In this document: one piece after another, positions 40,016 through 48,903 of the stretch
Layout of the letters: each line of letters starts with the position of its first letter
Position numbering within the stretch: the first letter of the stretch is position 1
From: Apostichopus japonicus
Lineage: Eukaryota; Echinodermata; Holothuroidea; Aspidochirotida; Stichopodidae
Length of the DNA: 64,000 nucleotides
Direction of reading: 5' to 3'
Assembly: GCF_037975245.1 (NCBI RefSeq)
Contig: NC_092565.1
Coordinates: forward strand, 3,627,999 to 3,691,998
Notes under the pieces: generated by a model
What the model was told of the DNA's origin: nothing
Database searches by the model: none
The model's input: only the letters and a program-made list of their open reading frames with translations
Translations under genes and position numbers: made by a program

Positions 40016-43000
40016 AATGTTCTTAATCCAAGAACATGCCATCATTTTAATACTCGAGTGACTTTTGTAGCAAGTGGCACATGGCTGCTCAAAAGAAGGA
40101 CATGTTTATCTACGTAGAAAGGAACTTGTATTTCAAAAATTTATTCATTCACAGAAAGTTGCCCCAGCAAGAGAACTCTACTTGTTAGCCTGCTTATGTA
40201 TAATTACAGCGGGGGTGTGCCGTATACCCCCCTGCTTCCCCTTTCTTGAGGATGTTTGCCTGGTGATTGCCATCCTCCTGATGTGGCCGTACTGCTTCTT
40301 CTTTCTAAGGTGAGTATCGAATGAGATAACTTCATCAAAGGTTTTCTGACTGGCTTAATATTTTCATTGAATTTATTAATCAGTTTGTAGTATCATTCCT
40401 ATATTGTAACATTTTTAAAATTTAAATTTTTTTTTTTTTTTTTAAATAATGTCATTCCTGACTTCATCCCCTCACTCCCCCATCCCCACACCCTCCCTTT
40501 TACATACAAGTTCCATACTCTTCAGAATCTGTCATTATGCTGCAAGACTGATATCTCTGTGATACTAGAATAATTGAGATCCCTCTTTGTGTGTGTATTT
40601 GTTTGTGTGTGTATTTGTTTGTGTGTGTATTTGTTTGTGTGTGTATTTGTTTGTGTGTGTATTTGTTTCTGTGTGTATTTGTTTCTGTGTGTATTTGTGT
40701 CTGTGTGTATTTGTTTCTGTGTGTATTTGTGTCTGTGTGTATTTGTTTCTGTGTGTATTTGTTTCTGTGTGTATTTGTTTTTGTGTGTATTTGTTTCTGT
40801 GTGTATTTGTTTCTGTGTGTATTTGTTTCTGTGTGTATTTGTTTCTGTGTGTATTTGTTTCTGTGTGTATTTGTTTCTGTGTGTATTTGTTTCTGTGTGT
40901 ATTTGTTTCTGTGTGTATTTGTTTCTGTGTGTATTTGTTTCTGTGTGTATTTGTTTCTGTGTGTATTTGTTTCTGTGTGTATTTGTTTCTGTGTGTATTT
41001 GTTTCTGTGTGTATTTGTTTCTGTGTGTATTTGTTTCTGTGTGTATTTGTTTCTGTGTGTATTTGTTTCTGTGTGTATTTGTTTCTGTGTGTATTTGTTT
41101 CTGTGTGTATTTGTTTCTGTGTGTATTTGTTTCTGTGTGTATTTGTTTCTGTGTGTATTTGTTTCTGTGTGTATTTGTTTCTGTGTGTATTTGTTTCTGT
41201 GTGTATTTGTTTCTGTGTGTATTTGTTTCTGTGTGTATTTGTTTCTGTGTGTATTTGTTTCTGTGTGTATTTGTTTTTGTGTGTATTTGTTTCTGTGTGT
41301 ATTTGTTTCTGTGTGTATTTTGTTCTTGTGTGTCTCTGTTTTTATTCATTGGATAGCAGACTCCACTCCTCCCCCCTCCCCATCACCACCCTGTCCTGAC
41401 CCACACCTTTTGTTTTGATAATCTCGTTTAATCTTTCATTATGGTAGATACACAGGAAACCTCCATCTCTTTGTGGGCGAGATTTTTATTTTGTTAGTTG
41501 TGTATATATATGTGTTAGTTGTGTATATATTTGTTTGTTATGTATATTTGTGTTCGTTGTGTATATATGTGTTCGTTGTGTGTTTATGTGTTTGTAGTGT
41601 ATATATGTGTCTGTTGTGTATATGTGTGCATATATGTGTTTTTAGTATGTGTGTTCTGTTAGTTACTTGACCTTGCCATGTAGAGTCTTATCCATACGCT
41701 TCATTAATTTGCATTTAATATCATTTAACTAACATTGCCGGAGGACCCAATCAGAATACTCCTTGAGATCCCACATTGCATTGGTATCATTAGCTTGTGT
41801 TGTTTTGTCTCGTCGTTACGTTTAATGCCCAAAAGTCATCTCGACTCTCACGTTTGTCTGACCTCTTCAAATCCTTCTCGTTGTCTTCTCTCCTCCTACT
41901 TTCTTTCAGAGGTTTCACCAAATTTGGTAAATTTATAGCTATGATTTACAAGATGATGGCATCGGACCTGGTCATATTCTTTCTCATCTATGCGGTCGTC
42001 ATCATGGCGTTCTCTCAGGGTTCGTAGACAAACTTGCGTTCACGCCACCGAAACGTTCCTTTCTTTATTGATTTTTTCCCGTTTGATTTTGAAAAATATC
42101 AAATTTGATGATACTCTTCGCTTACTCCCGTGACACAATATCAGTCATCAGCTTGAGTTAGTCGAGTCTCATTTCAAATAATTAGACAACAGTAGAATTT
42201 TGGAATTTTTTCCAAATTTCATATATACTTTTGGATTAACACTAACATATGGAAAAGCTTCTAAGGTGTGCAAATAATACATTAAACCATGACATGTATT
42301 TTGTGCGACAAATGATTTTCTGTATTAGATGGAATTGCTGGCGATATGCTAAATTATACTACCGCCTAATTGATTGTTGTAAACGTGTAGATATCCGAGT
42401 AGATTTAGGGGTATCAGATTACTTATAATGCATAATTACATGGCCTCGATCGGTTGCAACCCAACTCAAAATATGCAGCTTTAGCTATTTCCCAGTGTGT
42501 GGGTGGATTCATAAAAGTTTTAAGTATTTATATAATTAAAGTCAGTGGTGAATCTCGTGTTCAAGAACAGACCCAGACACAACTAAGACAGACCTTGAGT
42601 GAATCATTCTGCTTTTGTAAAGTGCAACTTATTATATAAATATGGCTATATAATCATTCAATTATATAATAATATTATATATTATAATGTACTTTTCAAA
42701 CGTCAAGTGAGTCAAGCAAAGTTTTGTCAATTAACAGGTAAATGTGACATTGCAAGATGTCATTGACCCAAGTGACTGAAAATCACTGTTATTAATGACC
42801 TAATCCAGATATTACTAGTTAAGTGACTCGTTAGTTGAAGGCTTGTTTTTAGTGATCAGAGTGTACATCCCACACCCATTAAGTAACTACTGCAAACTTC
42901 ACTCTCATCATATTCAAAATTAGTACTTCTGGTTTGGGAATTGAGAAGTGGAGTTCTGTTTTTATTTTTTTTTAATGTTTTTGACACAAATTTACATTCA

Positions 43001-46000
43001 CCATAGCTGTACTGCATATTTGGTGTGTAGGAGTACCACATTGAGTACAACAAGTATATTGTTTTTGGTGGAGGTCAATGGTCATTTGGGGTCACCAGTG
43101 GTCAAATTGTGAAAACCTTGTAAACATGATATCTCAATATTGGAAGCTTGTGCAGATCTCATATTTGGTATAAAGGTGTAAAGCATATAAATAAAAGAAG
43201 CCTATTGATTTTGGTGGAGGTCAGAGGTCATTTGAAGTCAACAAATGTGAAACATTTACATCACTCCTCTCTTACCTGTCTCTCTACACTAATGCACCTG
43301 CCTAAACATAATATCGCAAGGGAAGCTTGGACAGATCGCATATTTGGTATGTAATTGTACCACATTGAGTACAGGAAGCCTAATGTTGTGGGCGGAGGTC
43401 AATGGTCGTATGAGTTCACCAGGGGTCAAATTATGAAAACCATGCTTATTTTCAAAATATTTCAGCAAGGACAGATGTCATATTTAGTATGTTGATGTAT
43501 CTATCACATTTAGTACAAGAATCCTGTTGTTGAGGCCAATGGTCATTTCAGGACAGCCTGTGTCATTGCGAATTTATTGTTTGTTACATCACACTGCTTT
43601 TCACTGTATTACTAAGATCAAGTATGTGTACACCCTCACTATACATTACTTCAGATTCATAAAGAAAATTGCGCATTAATACATCATCGAAGCCACAATG
43701 CATTTTTGCATTTCCACCCCCCCCCCCCCTTTTAATCACTGCGTTATACTTACCAGGGAGTTGCTAGAAGGAGAAACAATTCCAGTCATTTGTACTATGG
43801 ACATACATCCACTTTTGATAATAATCTTATGATATATTTTCTGCAATCATTTAATTCTTTGCTTTTGTTTTGGATCAGCAAAGTGATGCAGAATCATATA
43901 TGGAAGTGGCTTTTAAGTCCAAATGTCTGCATTGATGTAATATTGACAATCATCATGATGAAATTGCAACATTTGTTGAATTTTTTTACTCAAATATGAG
44001 TAAATAAGATCCATGCATTGAAGTAAATCATACAAATTTTCAAAAGTACACAGGTGTGTGTTTATACTCTTGCTAAGATAATAGAGTAATGCATATATGG
44101 GGGTAGGTGGAGGGGGAGGGGAGAAATGATTTGGTAGTTATTATGCGGTAGTTTGCTCAAAAAAATTCATGGTAATCCTACACCTCTGTACTATGCTGCT
44201 GTCTGTTATGAAATTATTTTAATTGGAACATTTTGTTTCGGGACAGGATAAGGATGGTGATTGAGCTAGAGAAAAGTCCTGTCCATGAACAGATTTGGCA
44301 TGAAAAAGATCCAGGTTCATGTTCAAAGTATCCACTATTAACCTTAAATATATTAGAAGCAAATGAAATCCTTCTCTAACAACTCTCTGAATCTCAGGAA
44401 TGGTTAATTCACCTGCTATGGAATGGTTTGTTCTAAATAAATAAATAAATAAAGTGGATGTATTTTATTGATACATGTATTGAATTTTTTTAAACATTTT
44501 ATTTCTGCAAGCTGCTTAACAAGGTAGGATATATTTTGAGGAAAAGAAAGCAGTAGTTGGGATTGAACCAGGGATCTTCTGCTTCCAAAACTTTTTCTCT
44601 ACCACTAGACCATTAGGTGGGAGATAGCTTTTGCTTGCTTTTCAAATATTTAAAGATCCAGTTGTTCAGTGGACTTAGTGTTTTTATAAAACATTTTCTC
44701 CACTGATCCATGTCAGGGAGAGGGAACCTTGTCAGGGGGGAGGGGTGCCGGCGATCTCCCCTGTCCGCTTGGGAACCTTGTCAGGGGGGAGGGGTGCCGG
44801 CGAACTCCCTTGTCAGCAAAGTCCTTTTGCCAGCGATTACTCACCCTGGACTTGAACCGAGTCGATCAGAAATTTCCAATCGCATACGGAACTACCAATT
44901 ACACCATTTTGGTTCCCAAGGAATCAACTTCGTTTCTTACCTTTATACTTCCACCTGCTTCAAAGAACAGAAAAGTAAAAGGCTCTGGCTGGACTTGAAC
45001 CATGGACATGCATCCTGTGGGAATTGAACCCCTACACAAGGAGTTTGTCTTGCTCTTCAGGTACAAGCACTAACCACTGCGCCACTTTATCTGTTGAGAA
45101 ATGATGCTCGTTTCTAATATTTAAGGTTCATAATGGAAGAAAAGAGGTATAAGAATAGAAAAAGCAAACTGCCCTCACTGGGGTTTGAACCCAGAGACAT
45201 AGAATCTTTAGGTACAGGCACTGACCACTGCACCACTGTAACTGTTGAGAAATAATGCTCGTTTCTAATATTTAAGGTTCATAATGGAAGAAAAGAGGTA
45301 TAAGAATAGAAAAAGCAAACTGCCCTCACTGGGGTTTGAACTCAGAGACATAGAATCTTTAGGTATGGGCACTGACCACTGCACCACTGTAACTGTTGAG
45401 AAATAATGCTCGTTTCTAATATTTAAGGTTCATAATGGAAGAAAAGAGGTATAAGAATAGAAAAAGCAAACTGCCCTCACTGGGGTTTGAACTCAGAGAC
45501 ATAGAATCTTTAGGTATGGGCACTGACCACTGCACCACTGTAACTGTTGAGAAATAATGCTCGTTTCTAATATTTGAACCTAACAATGTAAGGAGACTAA
45601 AAAAAAAATATAAAAAGCCAGTTGGCTTTGTGCTTCCTCGCCATATACTTTGCTCAAAATTTCACAAGTGAGCTTATAAGTGAGGCAAGGGAAAAGGTTT
45701 TGAAACTCTGAATACAATTTGTGAGGAGATGAGGAAAGACTTCATCTCACCAAGAGTTTCTCACAAACATGTCAACATAATATCTCACGAAGGCAAGCTT
45801 GGACCAATCTCATATTTAGTATGTAGTTGTAACACCTTGAGTTCAAAAACTCTTATTGTTTTGGTGGAGATCATAGGTCATTTGGGGTCACCAGTGGTCA
45901 AATTGTGAAAACCTTGTTAAAAACGATAACGCAAGAAAGTAGCTTGGACCAATCTTATATTTGGTATGTAGTTGTAACACGTTGTGTTCAAGAACCCTTA

Positions 46001-48903
46001 TTGTTTTTGGTGGAGATCATACGTCATTTGGGGTCACCAGTAGTCAAATTGTGAAAACCTTGTTAACATGATACACAAGAAGGTAAGTTTGGAGCAATAT
46101 CATATTTAGTATACAGTTCTGACACATTGAGTTCAAGAATTCTGTTGTTTTGGAATTTGGTGGAGGTCATTTGGAGTCACCAGGGGTCGATCAAATTGTG
46201 GAAATCTTGTTATACTTGGCATGTGCATGAATCATTATGAGAAGAAGTTTATTGTTTAAAGTGGAGGTTAAAGGTCATCTGAGGTCACCAGATGTCAAAC
46301 ACTGAAAACATTGTAAATACTATATCTCAAGTTAGGAAGCATGGAGATTTAACTTGAGATATAGTGTTTACAAGTGGCATGCGGATGCGTTATATTGAAT
46401 AGAAAAATTCAATTGCTTTTGGTAGAGGTCAAAGGTCATCTGGGTCACCAGCAGTCAAACTCTGGAGACCATTTAAACATGATACCGTATCTCATGGTAG
46501 AAATCAGGACATTTATATTATAATAGCTGTTTTTGGTGAATAAGCAGAAGTCTAATTGCAATGAAGTAATCAAATCTTCAAAGCAGTTTTGCATTCTGGT
46601 TACCCTTTGGAAATGCTAAACTAAACCAAGCAACTTTGCACACCTATCACCTTTGCGGCCGAGAGTTCATTCTTCTCGATTCACCTAAGATTGTTTTCTT
46701 TTTCAGCTATGCACGTTATTTACATTGGATTCCAAGGGGAGTCTGTGATGTATGGTGGTTCCATTATCAGCATGTTTGTGATGTCCCTCGGAGAACTAGA
46801 GGATATTTATGAATCCTTCGATCTGACCAGATATCCAACTGCAGCCAAGGTAAGCTAGCTACTGATTGTTAATAGCATATCTGTAAAATATGGAGTGAGC
46901 CAGCTACTAAATATGGATTAAATTACAAATAAAATATGTCCTTTAAAGTATGTTAACAAGGTAAAATTCAATAAGAAAAATTGATCCATTGGATTTTTCA
47001 ACTGTGAATACCTTCTTTTGAGCAAAATTATGTATATATGCTGATTTTAGATCCAAGAGGTTCAGGAGAATGGTTCCATGCCTGGTCCCTCCCAGGTAAA
47101 TAGATAAATAGATGTGCAACGAGTGAACCATTTGAACCCCCTTTTTTAGTTCTTGTAAAAGAAACCACCACACTCAAACATTTGATAAGGAGGGAAAGGT
47201 CACCGTCATACGATTGAACCCAACTGCCATGATGACGTAGTGTAGTTTTGTGCTTTCTCTGTGGGTGTTCCTATCTTTAAATTGCTGTCTCTGTGGCTGT
47301 CTTTCTCATCTTTGCAGGCATGTTTCTGGTTCTTCATGGTGAATGCAGGACTGCTGCAGTTGAATCTGTTTATTGCGATGATGGGCAATACGTTCAACTC
47401 GTTAGATAGCAAAAAGTACGAAGCCTTCAAACAGGTCAGATATTTAAATTTGAATTGTTTTTTTTATATATAATTATGAAGTATTCTCCTTGTATAGTTA
47501 CTGCACATATCTGTTATAGTTTTACATACATAGCCAGTCGCTACAATTTCACAAGTTTAGCCATTGCTGAAAATGTCTACTTGCAAAAGTGAATTTTTCA
47601 CTGGCCTTTTACTGAATTACAAACATGCATCTGTTGCTGTAAAGGCATATTCTGACTGATTATCAACCACTTATGATGTGTTAATGTAAGCGATGTCTAC
47701 TGGCCAGAGATTGCCTATGCCTGTTTCATCTACCGGCAATAGGGCTAACGAAAATTCACTGGCACTGAGCCAGTAAATAGCCCAAATTTCAAGGCCTGAT
47801 AGCCTAATGCGACCAATCATATTTGAAGGCAGGGGATGGAGGGGGGGGGGGAGGTGGAGCCTATAGGTTAAAGTCAAGTGGGATGAGGGATGGGGTTGGT
47901 ATGATGCATGGGCAATGACACAAGCATGACATTCCCTTGCACAATGCATTTCTCTATTCATGATGTTGTGCGTACGATATATAACACACATGAGACGTTC
48001 ATTTGTGCGTCTAGGGCCGCCCTGTTAACCGCGTATCCAGTCCAGTTTTGTTTGGTTTAATGAGCTGTCTGTTCCTCTAGCTAGCTTTTGTTTATGATTC
48101 CTTGCAGTGGGCTCAAATCATTTTGGTTTTGGAACAAGATCACACTAACTCTCAACGTAAGAAGATCATGCTGGGATATTCAACGCCTGGATGGACTGGA
48201 CCAAACAGCAGAGCAATATCGCTACAAACACAGAATGATGTAAGTTAGCTAAATAATGGAATTTATGGTCACGATTCGGTGGTTCCACACGGTCGTAAAA
48301 TGTCATGCCACACTGCAGCAATAGTTCTGTGTGATGTCACAAAAATCTGTTCTTGTTTAAAAACACATTCTAATGAAGCTGTTCCTGACTGGCATTTAAG
48401 TTTCATACACTGTTAAACATTCATTATGATGTCACAAGCTTCATTTAAATTTATTGAGATGTCACAATCAATCACAAGAATATTTGGACCTGTTTTTCCT
48501 TCAAAAGAAGACGTAACTTATTCTAGGCTGCACTCTAGTCAAGAAGAAGAAGGGAAAAAAATTATGTTCTTTGAGGTCTGCCTTTTTGCCAAAATTTGTG
48601 CCAAATTGCACCAAATGTGTGGCCTTGTTAAAAAAAAAAATAAAAAATGGAATTTTCATGTGATAAATACAAAGACTCTTTAATATGATGATGAATTTTT
48701 GTCATAATTTACAGGATTACGACGACTTAGCAATACAAGTATCAAACAGAAGGCATGCGAGGTACAAGAACATGGTTTTTGTGGACGGCTCCTGGCAGGA
48801 ACCCAAAGCAACTAGTGCTAAAGACGTCAGCATGAATGTACCGAATAGGAGCTGCACTTCAATGTCTGGAACTATTGCATCTGACTATGGTCTGCTATTG
48901 TAA
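28975..48903 (+). CDS. TRPV cation channel, Nanchung-like (complete, 14 coding exons)
   Basis: Fourteen exons with GT..AG introns and agreeing phases give 782 residues. Residues 125-360 hold about five ankyrin repeats ([56 protein letters not shown]), with the long finger loop [19 protein letters not shown] typical of invertebrate Nanchung/OCR-type TRPV. Six membrane segments follow from about 398. The S1-S2 loop has two N-glycosylation sequons. The S4-S5 region, [20 protein letters not shown], ends in FSQAM, a family hallmark. The pore filter is SLGEL (616-620) and S6 is [16 protein letters not shown]. The protein should form a tetrameric, Ca2+-permeable plasma-membrane channel. In insects and nematodes relatives act with a second TRPV subunit in mechanosensation, hearing or chemosensation; that role here is inference. 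The start is the first ATG after a splice acceptor. The stop overlaps a good donor sequence (TT|GTAAGT), so a longer tail is possible. Confidence 0.93.
29920..30087 (+). CDS. TRPV exon 2
   Basis: Residues 115-170: the first ankyrin repeat ([26 protein letters not shown]) and the [10 protein letters not shown] turn. The acceptor is TTTTCTTCCTTAG and the donor G|GTGAAT, phase 1. Confidence 0.9.
30900..31790. repeat. AT-rich intron with ATT/GTT microsatellites
   Basis: TRPV intron 2. From 31548 to 31785 it holds interrupted ATT, GTT and AATATAATT tracts, partly duplicated (TCACCATTATTATTAATATA appears twice). The rest is unique AT-rich sequence. Confidence 0.8.
32087..32276 (+). CDS. TRPV exon 3
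   Basis: Residues 171-233: ankyrin repeat 2 ([20 protein letters not shown]) and the finger loop after CCGSYF. The donor is GG|GTAGGT. The last ~90 bases plus the donor are the first unit of a five-copy tandem array running to about 32845. Confidence 0.9.
32188..32845 (+). repeat. 137-bp tandem array copying exon 3 end and its splice donor
   Basis: Five units at roughly 137-base spacing (135-138). The first is the true 3' part of TRPV exon 3. Each later unit repeats about 90 exon bases (from TACTTCATGACAGATGA to the donor GAAGG|GTAGGT) plus about 45 intron bases. Units 2-4 lack one T in GAGTTACTTC and share CAACAGATCAC; unit 5 keeps the T and CAGCAGACC. No unit has a proper 3' splice site. 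Splicing at a later donor would read straight into TAG after the first exon end. Confidence 0.9.
32840..32900. repeat. ATAAATATA microsatellite
   Basis: Short AT repeat with an 11-base unit (ATAAATATAAT), immediately after the 137-bp array. Confidence 0.9.
33165..33515 (+). repeat. 51-bp tandem array in TRPV intron 3
   Basis: About seven units of 51 bases. Each reads CCAG, then CCTACCTTACACATTACTCA, then ATCTAG|GTATAGTCAGGTTT. Since 51 is divisible by three, the array is open in one frame. Each unit contains an acceptor-like TTTCAGTACTCCAG and a donor-like TAG|GTATAG flanking 26 bases. No known protein resemblance. Confidence 0.9.
33673..33826 (+). CDS. TRPV exon 4
   Basis: Residues 234-285: ankyrin repeats 3 and 4 ([14 protein letters not shown].., ..[15 protein letters not shown]). 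The acceptor is TTGATTTTTTACAG and the donor GAG|GTAAAC. Confidence 0.92.
34408..34659 (+). CDS. TRPV exon 5
   Basis: Residues 286-369: the end of repeat 4, repeat 5 ([20 protein letters not shown]) and the start of the pre-S1 linker with SVLYALLSK. The donor AAG|GTAGGG and the last 22 exon bases are repeated about 33 times downstream. Confidence 0.92.
34637..36530 (+). repeat. 43-bp minisatellite copying exon 5 end and its splice donor
   Basis: It starts within TRPV exon 5 and repeats a 43-base unit, CCTGTATGCCCTCTTGTCTA then AG|GTAGGGTAACATAAAATTTGT, about 33 times to about 36060. More diverged units (TATAAGGTATGATGGGTTAAC) continue to about 36530. Most units keep AAG|GTAGGG, a usable 5' splice site. 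The intron part contains in-frame stops (GTA GGG TAA), so only use of the first donor gives the full channel. Confidence 0.93.
36880..36935. repeat. TA microsatellite
   Basis: Pure TA run in TRPV intron 5, followed by a local duplication of TTAGCATAAACTTTGCAAGA (36990-37045). Confidence 0.95.
37118..37285 (+). CDS. TRPV exon 6 (S1)
   Basis: Residues 370-425: the pre-S1 helix ([20 protein letters not shown]) and membrane segment S1 ([18 protein letters not shown]). The acceptor is TCTTCTCTCACAG and the donor GAG|GTAAAA. Confidence 0.92.
37286..39268. other. TRPV intron 6, no other gene seen
   Basis: Mostly unique AT-rich sequence with poly-G tracts near 37798 and 38330. I see no exon in it; the flanking exons join in phase without one. 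Confidence 0.6.
39269..39341 (+). repeat. tRNA-like sequence, plus strand
   Basis: GCTGAATATCTCATTTGGTT followed by GAGCACAGGGC resembles a tRNA D-arm with box A. GGTGCACTGGTTCAAATTC is a box B/T-arm about 45 bases later. The acceptor ends do not pair convincingly. Probably a SINE head or tRNA pseudogene in TRPV intron 6. Confidence 0.45.
39439..39558 (+). CDS. TRPV exon 7 (S1-S2 loop)
   Basis: Residues 426-465: the extracellular loop with sequons NLT and NGT and the conserved [12 protein letters not shown]. The acceptor is TTTCTTATCAG and the donor GTG|GTAAGT. Confidence 0.88.
39762..39869 (+). CDS. TRPV exon 8 (S2)
   Basis: Residues 466-501: membrane segment S2 ([20 protein letters not shown]) and the short cytosolic turn. 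The donor is GCT|GTAAGT. Confidence 0.9.
39980..40012. repeat. TA microsatellite
   Basis: Short TA run in TRPV intron 8. Confidence 0.9.
40155..40309 (+). CDS. TRPV exon 9 (S3-S4)
   Basis: Residues 502-553: S3 ([17 protein letters not shown]) and S4 ([19 protein letters not shown]). The donor is AG|GTGAGT, phase 2. Confidence 0.92.
40582..41335 (+). repeat. 16-bp minisatellite, about 46 copies
   Basis: The unit TTTCTGTGTGTATTTG is repeated almost perfectly for about 750 bases in TRPV intron 9. The first units carry TTTG instead of TTTC. The plus strand is entirely G/T-rich with few C and A. Cys/Val/Phe open frames on plus and Thr/His/Asn/Lys frames on minus span the array and are artefacts. 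Confidence 0.97.
41486..41660 (+). repeat. Degenerate TGTGTATATATGTGTT repeats
   Basis: Imperfect units of GTTGTGTATATATGTGTTC in the same intron, upstream of TRPV exon 10. Confidence 0.85.
41910..42019 (+). CDS. TRPV exon 10 (S4-S5 linker, S5)
   Basis: Residues 553-590: [16 protein letters not shown] linker and S5 ending AFSQ. The donor is G|GTTCGT, a weak non-consensus site. It is required because the next exon continues FSQ|AM in phase. Confidence 0.9.
43060..43600 (+). repeat. Degenerate satellite of about 130-bp units, block 1
   Basis: Repeated, diverged units containing GGTGGAGGTCAATGGTCATT, GGGGTCACCAGTGGTCAAAT, TGTGAAAACCTTG and a CATATTTGGTATG..ACCACATTGAGTAC block. About four units lie in TRPV intron 10. 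The same family returns at 45760-46500. Confidence 0.85.
44400..44554. other. Intronic spacer with AAAT microsatellite
   Basis: Contains a short TAAA run near 44437 and unique sequence leading into the tRNA-like cluster. Confidence 0.5.
44555..44623 (-). repeat. tRNA-like sequence 1 of cluster
   Basis: On the minus strand: TCCCACCTAATGGTCTAGTG, then GTAGAG and, at the end, CCCTGGTTCAATCCCA. Box A (TGGTCTAGTGG) and box B (GGTTCAATCC) are close to consensus and the 69-base length fits a tRNA. The anticodon arm is A-rich and does not form a proper stem, so it is a tRNA pseudogene or SINE head. Confidence 0.6.
44710..44815 (+). repeat. Short direct duplication
   Basis: GGGAACCTTGTCAGGGGGGA followed by GGGGTGCCGGCGA occurs twice, about 55 bases apart, in TRPV intron 10. 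Confidence 0.85.
44841..44920 (-). repeat. tRNA-like sequence 2 of cluster
   Basis: Minus strand begins CCTTGGGAACCAAAATGGTG, with box A TGGTGTAATTGGTAG and box B GGTTCAAGTCC at the expected spacing. The outer ends pair weakly. Confidence 0.55.
44985..45092 (-). repeat. tRNA-like sequence 3 of cluster, with a second T-arm
   Basis: Minus strand: TAAAGTGGCGCAGTGGTTAG with box A GTGGCGCAGTGG, a possible anticodon stem (CTTG..CAAG), an arm ACAAACTCCTTGTGT that looks like a long class II variable arm, and box B GGGGTTCAATTCCC. Beyond it another T-arm, ATGGTTCAAGTCCAG, remains from an adjoining copy. It most resembles a Leu/Ser-type tRNA. Confidence 0.6.
45092..45580 (-). repeat. 151-bp tandem repeat carrying tRNA-like sequences 4-6
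   Basis: Three units, 151 bases apart. Each holds a minus-strand tRNA-like segment (45170-45241, 45321-45392, 45472-45543): AGTGGTGCAGTGGTCAGTGC, a loop with AAAGATTCTATGTCTC, and box B GGGTTCAAACCCC. Each is followed by a constant 80-base spacer (AATGCTCGTTTCTAATATTT..AAGAGGTATAAGAATAG). Only the first unit keeps the fully paired T-arm; the other two have an ACTCAG change. Confidence 0.75.
45760..46500 (+). repeat. Degenerate satellite of about 130-bp units, block 2
   Basis: Same family as 43060-43600: GGTGGAGATCATAGGTCATT, GGGGTCACCAGTGGTCAAAT, GTGAAAACCTTGTTAA and CTCATATTTAGTATGTAGTT recur about five times. The tRNA-like cluster sits between the two blocks. Confidence 0.85.
46707..46849 (+). 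CDS. TRPV exon 11 (pore)
   Basis: Residues 590-637: extracellular turret, pore helix (SIISMFVM) and selectivity filter SLGEL, then the outer loop before S6. The acceptor is TTGTTTTCTTTTTCAG. Confidence 0.9.
47318..47434 (+). CDS. TRPV exon 12 (S6)
   Basis: Residues 638-676: S6 ([20 protein letters not shown]) and the MMGNTFNSL gate, then a TRP-box-like start of the C-terminus. The donor is CAG|GTCAGA. Confidence 0.92.
48108..48239 (+). CDS. TRPV exon 13
   Basis: Residues 677-720: [11 protein letters not shown], equivalent to the TRP helix with its conserved Trp, then a polar tail. The donor is GAT|GTAAGT. Confidence 0.88.
48715..48903 (+). CDS. TRPV exon 14 with stop
   Basis: Residues 721-782: hydrophilic tail ending SDYGLLL and a TAA stop. 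The stop codon sits in TT|GTAAGT, which could also serve as a splice donor. Confidence 0.75.
   Translation, partial: DYDDLAIQVSNRRHARYKNMVFVDGSWQEPKATSAKDVSMNVPNRSCTSMSGTIASDYGLLL

Noticed and set aside
40522-41418. Four overlapping open frames of 260-275 codons on both strands
   Set aside because: They are translations of a 16-bp minisatellite in a TRPV intron, with no non-repeat content, start context or splice support.
44555-45543. Functional tRNA genes
   Set aside because: Box A and box B are good, but the acceptor and anticodon stems do not pair properly and no clear anticodon loop is present; treated as tRNA-like repeats.
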